A stretch of 64,000 nt of DNA, taken from Thuidium tamariscinum (Eukaryota; Streptophyta; Bryopsida; Hypnales; Thuidiaceae). Positions 56,059 to 64,000 of this stretch are shown here, piece after piece. Under the pieces are notes generated by a model that was given only the letters and a program-made list of their open reading frames with translations, ran no database searches and was not told where the DNA came from. The DNA is taken from contig OX344754.2 in NCBI GenBank assembly GCA_947034885.2, forward strand, positions 3,658,001-3,722,000, given 5' to 3'. Position numbers and translations under genes: made by a program. Numbering within the stretch: the stretch's first letter is position 1; every line of letters starts with the position of its first letter.

Positions 56059-56585
56059 GGTTTCCAGCTGACGATTGCAGCGTAAGATTTGAAGCCATGC
56101 CTACGAAGCTGGTGGTGGATTCAGATTATGTACCATGTCAGGTGTAGTGTTTCTGGGCAAATCCAAGTTCACGAGCCCTCTCTGGTATTTTGTGGGGCAC
56201 ATGTTGATTATCAGGAGCCTTCGCAAGCATGTACCCATCATTCTCTTGCTAGATTATCTAGCGTCTATACAATCACGAGATCAGGACCATTTTCGACCGT
56301 GAGTTAAACAGATGGTTAAGCGTCAGTAATTTATACCATCTTCAAATGTGAAAATATATGTGGCAAGCTGAAAGTTTAGCAGCTCCCATGATGAAACATA
56401 CTTTTTAATAGATGTACCGTCTTTAGGACAACCCGGAGTATCGCCCCATCCAAAGATCGAGCTTGTTGATCTTGTCGGCTTCGTGTCTTTCTGGCAGAAT
56501 TATTGTGTTCCCAGGATTCTAGACGGCTGGTGTCAATATGTGATGTATTCAGAGGGCATGCCTTTCAACTTAGATCTCACTTCAG

Positions 56586-56855
56586 GTAGCAGCACCGACT
56601 GCAGTGGATTTAAGGGTTTTGGAACAAGGAGACAGATCACTCAAGGGGGGGTTTGAAATGAAATTCAGTTGGAATGAGGAAATGAAAAATATTGACGGGA
56701 GCAATAGAGATTCAGTGGCAAGCATGGAGTCAGTCATTTCAAACTGGAAAGTAGTTATAATTGTAAACTTGCCAGCAGGGGATGTCATTACAGAATCTAA
56801 TGAACCTCTTCTCAAACCCCATGGGTATTTCCCATGTGGTCCCTCGTCCACCTAA
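56586..56855 (+). CDS. Unassigned exon-like reading frame
   Basis: After an acceptor-like CTTCAG, a frame of 89 codons runs VAAPTAVDLRVLEQGDRSLK to PLLKPHGYFPCGPSST and a stop, with ordinary composition unlike the AT-rich DNA that follows. It lies 530 bp after the F-box gene stop, same strand, so it could be an alternative terminal exon, a remnant, or chance. I do not recognise the sequence. Confidence 0.25.
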   Translation, partial: VAAPTAVDLRVLEQGDRSLKGGFEMKFSWNEEMKNIDGSNRDSVASMESVISNWKVVIIVNLPAGDVITESNEPLLKPHGYFPCGPSST

Positions 56856-56981
56856 TCATTTTTTTTAATCAATAATGGTGTAGCTAATTATATTAAATCC
56901 TCTACTGAACCAAGTATTCATAAGCAATGCATTGCTTACTCTTCACTTTTAATTTTAAGAACTTGTCAATCATCGGGCAAA

Positions 56982-57055
56982 AAAAATAGTGGACATGGGT
57001 ACAAATAATCTTACACTTGTCCACTATTTTTTTACCTCTGTACCCATGTCCACTT
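56982..57055. repeat. Small nested inverted repeat
   Basis: AGTGGACATGGGTACA pairs with TGTACCCATGTCCACT (57039-57054). The same left arm with its A-run also pairs with GTCCACTATTTTTTT (57019-57033). Two alternative hairpins share one arm. Confidence 0.6.
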
Positions 57056-57190
57056 GTTTAGTTTTTATAGATTTCAAACTTGATGAAAAAATTAGTTAGA
57101 ATTAGTGCAATCTCCATAATTTCCATTCTTTCATTTGAGAAAATTATCACCTTCACTGTTGCTCAATCAGACATATCCTAAAATGCTTAA

Positions 57191-57412
57191 CCCTTAAATG
57201 ATGTTGCGGACATTTGGTGTCTGCTAAATGACCAAGAATCTTTCCTTCCAGGATAGAAATACAACTTTTCATCCTTGGTATTGGGGGTGGAAAGGGAAGA
57301 TCTTCTACAGTGCTTTGACTTCCAATGCATATATTTAGCTTTTTCAAAGTAGGTGATGTCACATGGTATCAAAATGCATGGTTTCCGCGGCTACCGGTCG
57401 GTCCTTCAAGGG
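57191..57412. mobile_element. TTAA-flanked MITE, family P3
   Basis: 222 bp, start CCCTTAAATGATG, end GGTCCTTCAAGGG, perfect TTAA on both sides (57187-57190, 57413-57416). It is related to 34510-34731. Non-coding. Confidence 0.65.
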
Positions 57413-57693
57413 TTAAACATTGTTTGAAGTAGGTGATAGCTTATGATACCTCATACAATCTGCTCTTAAGTTCCACATTGTATTTCAAATTATAATGACC
57501 TGTAAAGTGTAAACCCTGGAGACGGCCGCCTTTGTATCCGATCTGTTAAAGTTTGTTGTAAATGCGCTGCAGGGACCAGCCAGCCCTGTTGTGCAACAAT
57601 AGACGTAACTATTCAATGCCCTGCATTGATTTCCAAGTCGATGGGTCCAATGGGGTGCAAAGAGAACTTGGGAAGCACCTTCCTCCGAGCAAC

Positions 57694-58024
57694 TAAGGTA
57701 AGAGGTCCTTAAATGGAGCGGGCATTAAAATGGAGCCCTATCTTAAATGTAGACAGTTTGTACATGTTTCTTTTTCATAACTTTTAGTGGTGTAAAAACT
57801 GTGTACATTTTATGCAATGCTTTATTTTAGAGCCTTATGCCACTTCAAATTCAAAATTTGATAATTAATTTCACAAAGCTCCAAAAAATATGAAACGAAT
57901 TGGGTTAGATGTCAATTCTACTTGTCTTTCAAGGAAAATTTGCTGAAAAGTATTTATAGAAGTTTTACTTCCTTGAAATTCAGTTTCAGCCCTTAGATGG
58001 TCCATTGTAGGACCTTCTACCTTA
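57694..58024 (-). mobile_element. MITE family M, copy 2
   Basis: Inverted relative to copies 1 and 3; ends TAAGGTAAGAGGTCC and GGACCTTCTACCTTA. It includes AGCCCTATGCCACTTCAA, the reverse of the GGCATAGGGCT block of copy 1. Confidence 0.7.
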
Positions 58025-58159
58025 GGCACTGCACCTAGGGTTTTAGGCCGAGAGAGAGAGTCACAGGCTACCTTAGGGCTCAAATTGCTCATGAGTGTTC
58101 ACATGACTCATGCAGCTCATGTCAATAACATTCACTCATTAAAAAATATCAAAATCAAG

Positions 58160-58491
58160 TAAGGTAAGAGGTCCTATAATGGACCATTGAAGGGCTGAAA
58201 CTGAATTTCATGGAGGTAAAACTACTAGAAATATTTTTTCCATAAATTTTCCTTGAAAAACAAGTAGAATTGACATCTAACCCAAGTTGTTTCATATTTG
58301 TCTGAGCTTTGAGGAATTAGTTATAAAATTTTGAAGTTGAAGTGGCATAGGGCTCTAAAATGGAGCACCTCCTAAAATGTATATAATTTGTACATTGTTG
58401 AAGGCTATGAAAAAGTAACATATACAAATTGTGTACATTTAAGGAGGTGCTCCAATTTAATGCCTACTCTATTTAAGGACCTCTGACCTTA
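58160..58491 (+). mobile_element. MITE family M, copy 3
   Basis: Ends TAAGGTAAGAGGTCC and GGACCTCTGACCTTA. It is the mirror of copy 2 across a 135-bp spacer. Contains GGCATAGGGCTCTAAAATGG and a terminal GGAGCACCTCCT / AGGAGGTGCTCC palindrome. Confidence 0.7.
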
Positions 58492-61381
58492 GGTTCAATC
58501 TTTAAAAAATTTCATTAACTAGTATATGGTTGATCCTCTTTTTAGAATAGCCATTTCTAGGCTTAGGAATGTGAAGTCTCTAATTTTTGGGCTCATTTTT
58601 AAGAAAATAATTTTTTTTTTGGGTAGTATTAGTGAATGAAAATCATGAGTATTAAAAACAATAAATTTTTTGGATATCATAAAGATAGGTATGAAGTTGT
58701 GTATTCAAATTTAGAGCAAGAGATACTGTATAATTTATAAAATTTCCTAAATGTAGGTGGCCTAAAGATAAAGACTCAATGAGTCATTGGATACGGAACT
58801 CTAGCCAATGAAGTGGAGGCATTTGTTTTCTTACCTCTTTTTGGTCTAAATTTAGTAACAACTACTAAAATATACATCTTGCATTTGGATTTGAGTTGTT
58901 TTTCAATTTTTTTGCTATTGTATATCTTTTCTTGTGTTCTTTCACTCTACTATGTCTAATCTTTAATTTTGGCTTCAAATTTGTGACAAATGAGTTCCAT
59001 TTATCTCATAATTTGTGAAATTAACAATGAAGTGGTTACTATTGCAAGACGACTTTGTTACTCATTTTTAGTCTTAAAAATACAAGACTTGTTTTCATAC
59101 ATGGAATTTAGTTTCCTTAACAATGAACATAAGATGCCAATTTTCTAAAATGCTATGTGTCCAAAAGCCCACTAAAGCACACAATAACCTCCACTTTTAT
59201 ATTATAATCTTACAATCTATGAGTTGGATTGAAACCAAAATTTATAGAGATAATTTTTCTTTAAGATCTTATAGATAATTCTACCTAAAAATGATTCATT
59301 GCCCTTTGAGCTTCAATTCTTTGTAACTTACAAAATTAGAATCTAAAAACACCTTAAAAGTCACTGAAAAATGAAATTGTTAATAGTTCTAAAGTTAAAT
59401 TGAAACACTGTAATCCTAATGGTGAGATTGTTCTAGCAAGAAAATTAATTGATTTTTAATAATTAAAAAAGAATTTACATTCAAAAATGAATTCATTAAG
59501 GTTTTTTTCTTCAAAAAGATGATCAAATTGCCCAAAAAACAAGATTGTTTTTAACTTATTCATCAATAATCCAAATAGAATGAATCAAAGCTTCAGACAT
59601 AGACAAGAATATAATCTTTGCAATAAAAATTAAAAATTAAAAAATTCATTTTTTGGTGATATTTTGTTGTTTCTTCAAGTTGCTTTTTGGACTTAGGGTG
59701 GCCTGACTTTTGCTCCCAAGTATAGATTGGAACAAAAATGATATTCCTACAAAGCTATTCTAATTTTCTATCTTCGAAATATAGTTTAAAAAATATAAGT
59801 CAAAATTTGCAATCACATATGTCTATCCAAAATTTAAAGAGTCTCCTATAGGGACTTTGGGATTTTAGAGATTAAGATAGATGCACTCATTCATGTCCAT
59901 GTACCTCCATTCTATCATCATGTATGAATGGTAATCATTTTCTTTGAAGAATATACTACATTGGTACATGATGACAAAGTGGAGGTAGAAGGTTGGGAAT
60001 GGACACATATACCTTACCAATGAGGCAAGGGTGGTCGTATTGTATCATTTTAGACTACACCTAGACTTGGAAGACGTTAAAAGAAATTGTATATTTGTAA
60101 TCAATTTATCCCATTGTAGAATAAATCCTAAGTTCTTTTGGAATAAAGTTAGAATGTGATTTATTACTTGAGTTCTAGTATTTTTTTTAGTTTCTAACAA
60201 CTCTTAACATTAACAAAACATCAAAATTGTAATGGATCACTTTCACCACAATTTGATTAAAAAAATATTTAATAATAATTCTCAAAGTATTGTATTTTAA
60301 AAATAGACCTTAGCAATTGTCTATATATAACCTCAAAGTTAGTCAATACAAAAACATAGTCTCTTGGACAATTAGAGGTTACAACAATGGAATTTCACCT
60401 AATTGTGTCATGTTTCTAATGTCAAATCTACTATTTCTTTCCTAAAATGGTCACCATGCAAATTATATTGTTATAAATGAATATAAAATCATTTTTTCAT
60501 TCCTAATAAAATTCAACAAAAATTCACATTTATTTAATAACATTACTCATGGTCAAATGGGCATCAATTAGTCAACTTGAAGTGCAATTGCCTTGTCATA
60601 TTTATATATCTTGACAAACTTGACTAAGTATAGTAGAAGACGGAGCAGTCTCTTACCACTAATATATAGTGTGACTAATTACTCAAAGAAAATTCAATGA
60701 ACTTTACTATTATATTTCTAAAAAGGTGAATGCAATTCAAGAATTAATTTTGACCTATAAGAAAATGTTGCCATCAATATTTTGGAGTCTAATGTACCGT
60801 ATTTGGTTTTGTACATTATGGCATTTTACACTAATAGAAAATGCAGGAATTTTGTCAAAATTATGTTGATTTGGATGTGTTGTCATGAACATTGTTTTGT
60901 TGATTTCAACAAAAATCTATTAAAACTAACTCTAGTGGAGCTTGAAATATAGCATTTAAAAGGCTTCATTAGAGATAAATTTTGATCATGTGGATCAATT
61001 GAAATTTGACAATTTTACATTCTGAAGACCACTTTAACTATAATGCAATCCTCTTCATTCAAGTCTTTCAATATTCATGTAGAAGTGAATGGCCATTGTT
61101 TTGATTGCATTGGTGCTAATTTTAGAGGCTCTACCAATTTTGCTTACAAATGAAGGTTTATCCTTATTCTATTTTCAATCTAGTTTTAAATTTTCTTCAA
61201 TCTAGTCTTTGAAATTAGAAGAATAGAACTAGTATTGTGCAAATCATTCAAAATTGGAGATATCTAGAACATTATCAATTCCTATTATTGTAATGACACA
61301 CTTTAGGAATGGAATCCAAGAGAGGCACAAGGTTGTGGAACCTAATTCTAATTTTTAAAGAATTTTGGATGTAAAATTAAT
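58492..61381. other. AT-rich stretch with a P4-like terminus
   Basis: Around 59560-59871 sequence related to P4 (45466-46675) lies in reverse orientation and ends TTTTAGAGA followed by TTAA at 59872-59875; its other end is not located. No gene recognised. Confidence 0.4.
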
Positions 61382-61711
61382 CATAAGAGGATTTTAAGGC
61401 CTTTGGGAGATTCTTTTAGGACTGTTTCCTAAAACTATTCCCATTGCCATAGATGAGTCCTACTGGTCTCAATTTTTTAATTTTGAAAAAGAAATTAAAA
61501 GAAATTTCCAAAAATTTTGGAATGTATAAAAAAGCAAAAAAATGATTTAAAATATCTAATAATCAATTAAAATAATTAATTACTTAATGTTATCTGATGT
61601 GGCAGACACCCGACTATGTCAACATGCTGTTTAGTAGCATTCCTAGCATTCCTTCAATGTTTTTAGCATTTGGGAACTTAGTCTTTTGAAACTGCCAAAA
61701 GTTCTCTTATG
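61382..61711 (-). mobile_element. MITE family F, copy 7
   Basis: 330 bp, ends CATAAGAGGATTTTAAGGCC / GCCAAAAGTTCTCTTATG. Interior as copy 6 (TCCTAAAACTATTCCCATTG; GGGAACTTAGTCTTTTG). Confidence 0.75.
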
Positions 61712-62603
61712 CTTGAATATTTGAACATTTCATGCAATAGGCAAGAATTTGAGAATGATTAGTTTTCACCAATAAGGAATTCAAAAATTTACCATTTATA
61801 TTTAAAAAAAATTATATGTGACAAAGTTGATTGAAACTAGCAATCAACTTCTTCAACCAATTTGTGAACAATATTGAGGGGTATAAATATGACTCCAAAT
61901 AAGAATTTCATTGATCAATGCATTTGGAATTGGAATTAAAAATAATTCTCAAAGTGAAAATTCATGTGCACTTTATAGGAAATGGAATTGGGTATGTGGA
62001 TTGGAATATAGGTCCTCTATCTTGAATACCACATTTAATTAGTTGTATTGTTATAATATATACAACTATAATTTCTAGATAGGAATGTTTTTGAAATCCG
62101 AAGAAGCCCATTCCAATACTTTGAATGTATAGAAATTTGTAGAGCACCAACAATTGATTATAGGGTCTTTGAAAAATATTAATTTGAACACATGTAGAAA
62201 ATTAGGCAAAAACATACAAAATGGTAGATTCTTAGAATGATATTTGTTTGATTACTTTGCCTAATCGAATTTCAAAATTTGCCTTATATGATAGTGGTAT
62301 CGTTCAATTATTACAATAACATTTTAATTTAAAAAATATACAAATTAAATTAAAATGATAAACTAGGCATTAATGTAAAAATATGAAAGAAATTTTCTTC
62401 TTTTATATGATTGTCTTTCAATTGTACGATGTTTTTTTTAAACTTCCTATTATTAATATAATGCCCTATTTAACAACCATATATTCTATTTTTATTTTAA
62501 CATAACATTATTTTATTTGACATCATATTAGATTATTAAAGAAAAGAATTCAAATGTTTCAATCATGTAGCTAGTGTCAAATTTGTCTATTACCACTGTA
62601 ATA
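61712..62603. other. AT-rich spacer, nothing recognised
   Basis: Low-complexity sequence without coding or repeat signals that I can support. Confidence 0.5.
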
Positions 62604-63174
62604 CTCCCTCTATTCTACTAAAACTTTCCAAATCAAACAGAATTGTTGTTCCACTAAAAAGTTCCATTTTTAATTTCAACCATCTACTAAGTGTTGGTTG
62701 TATTGAATGACCTTGTGGGGGCAAATGAAACAATCTAGGAACATTCCATTAGATTTGCAAGCTTGGCCTTGCCCATATGAAGCACATTGTATCAATTGTT
62801 CTTTTAAACACTAGTATTGACAATGTATTTAGTGACCATTTTCATCACTATGAAAATTTGATTGTAAAGTGAACTAGATTTCCTTATTGTAGATATTTAG
62901 ATTAGGGAACATGTTTTTAGAATCCTAATATTGCCACTACCTCTTAAACTATTTAAAATGAAAAAATTGGCAATATTTACAAACTATGCTAAAAAATATT
63001 ACTTGTACATGGATTTTGAATGTCTAAATGATAGCTCCTAAACTAAAGATTTTACAAAGATTTAAGAGATGGAATTTTTCTTGTTGAAAGCATGTATTGT
63101 TGACATCATGACTAAAATTACAATTAATCTCTAAAGGGAAAGATTTTAGAAAGTTTTTAGTTGAACAAAGGGAG
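62604..63174. mobile_element. Stowaway/mariner-type non-autonomous element
   Basis: 571 bp; left end CTCCCTCTATTCTACTAAAA, right end TTTTTAGTTGAACAAAGGGAG, TA on both sides (62602-62603, 63175-63176). It is longer than a usual Stowaway MITE and carries an AT-rich interior without transposase motifs. Confidence 0.75.
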
Positions 63175-63176
63175 TA

Positions 63177-64000
63177 TCATTTATCAATATAAAAATTACA
63201 GATTTTTTCATAAATATAGTCATTTGGGTAGCCTGGGATGTGATTATTAAGAAATTTTAATATATACCTATAATTTTTTAATCAATTTTTAATATATCCT
63301 AAGGAACAATCATATTCAATTCAAAACTTATATTGGTAATAAAAGAGTGGTTAATGATACTACAAGCAAGTCCTCTCGTCTCTTAGAATACATTTTTGTT
63401 CATAACTTCAGCATCTTTTGTCCTTTTGGCTTGAGATTTAGAATGAAGGTACACACAAAAGTTTTAGATTTGAGTAATTGTTTCGAAATTTTAAAAATTA
63501 GTTTATTATTTTTAACTTGCCCTCGATTGGATGTCTACCTTGGCCATTTTTTTTTTGGGGGGGGATAGTCCTATTTTTGACTTAAACATTTGAATTTAAA
63601 GCTATAAATTGGATAAGTTAGAGGTTTAGTAACATTATAAGTATTGATGATGAGTTTTTATAGAAATAGAAATATATGTGTTGTGCACATGGAATCAAAG
63701 TGACCTTCCTTTGCGCAAAGCCTACGAAGAGGGAAAAATTCTAGTTAGAGGAATTTTTTAATTGCAATGTGAGTGCAATCTTGTTTAGAAAAAGGATTTT
63801 AAAATAATTTTTTTTGAATTTTTTTTGAATTACTAAAAATAAAAAGGTCCGTAGATCCCATTTCTATTATTTTTTGCTACCAATGGCCTATGTAGTACTT
63901 TGTAGCAATCTTTAGTATTGCATTTTACTATATAGTACTGAATTAGTGGTGCAAATTTGCAGGTGCCCAAATTGGTTAAGATTTGCAAGCATGCAATTAA
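63177..64000. other. AT-rich window end, nothing recognised
   Basis: No gene or paired repeat found. A T-run followed by a G-run (63548-63566) is low complexity. Confidence 0.5.

Noticed and set aside
1-64000. CRISPR arrays, bacterial operons, phage or organellar DNA
   Set aside because: No regularly spaced direct repeats, no bacterial-style gene packing; introns and MITEs show nuclear plant DNA.
1-64000. tRNA, rRNA or spliceosomal RNA genes
   Set aside because: No stretch with recognisable A/B boxes and cloverleaf arms or conserved RNA motifs was found by eye; a covariance-model scan would be needed to exclude them.

Overview
The window is eukaryotic nuclear DNA from a streptophyte, most likely a land plant. 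The evidence is GT-AG introns throughout, genes for ribosomal protein uL1 (RPL10A), the proteasome subunit DSS1, an organellar type-1B peptide deformylase, peroxisomal serine:glyoxylate aminotransferase, plant-type ATP phosphoribosyltransferase, a Dof zinc finger and an FBS/SKIP27-like F-box protein, and plant-type MITEs (Stowaway, Tourist, CACTA, hAT). The species cannot be fixed from the sequence. About three quarters of the window is AT-rich intergenic DNA packed with short non-autonomous transposons; genes sit in two less AT-rich islands, about 4.3-22 kb and 53.2-57 kb.

Layout: (1) 1-4.3 kb, AT-rich, with a TTAA-flanked element and a dispersed repeat. (2) 4.3-5.8 kb, a complete four-exon RPL10A on the minus strand. 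(3) 5.9-8.8 kb, repeats and DSS1 3' flank; 8.8-9.06 kb, a complete uninterrupted DSS1 (minus). (4) 9.4-18.85 kb, a mosaic of incomplete genes. AGT1 exons lack both ends (+). HISN1 exons lack both ends and carry a frameshift (+). The start of a GH47 alpha-mannosidase has an early stop and no catalytic domain (+). A tandem Dof-like gene lacks its 5' part and has a frame break (-). An SPCS1 exon (+) starts at the base where the Dof exon starts. (5) 19.2-22.0 kb, a complete six-exon PDF1B (-). (6) 22-53 kb, about 30 kb of AT-rich DNA with many MITE families, a 5'-truncated retroposon and a two-exon 3' gene fragment of unknown identity (35.2-36.0 kb, +). (7) 54.2-56.1 kb, a complete five-exon F-box gene (+), followed by an unassigned exon-like reading frame. 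(8) 57-64 kb, repeats, including an inverted pair of one MITE family and a Stowaway-type element.

The intact genes are housekeeping or signalling genes with no operon-like relation. The main oddities are the run of broken gene pieces at 9.4-18.85 kb, a set of elements flanked by TTAA with CCC...GGG ends (piggyBac-like hallmarks), and an eight-copy MITE family with CAT(T/A)AG ends. All calls come from reading the sequence; no database search was run, and family matches rest on remembered family motifs.
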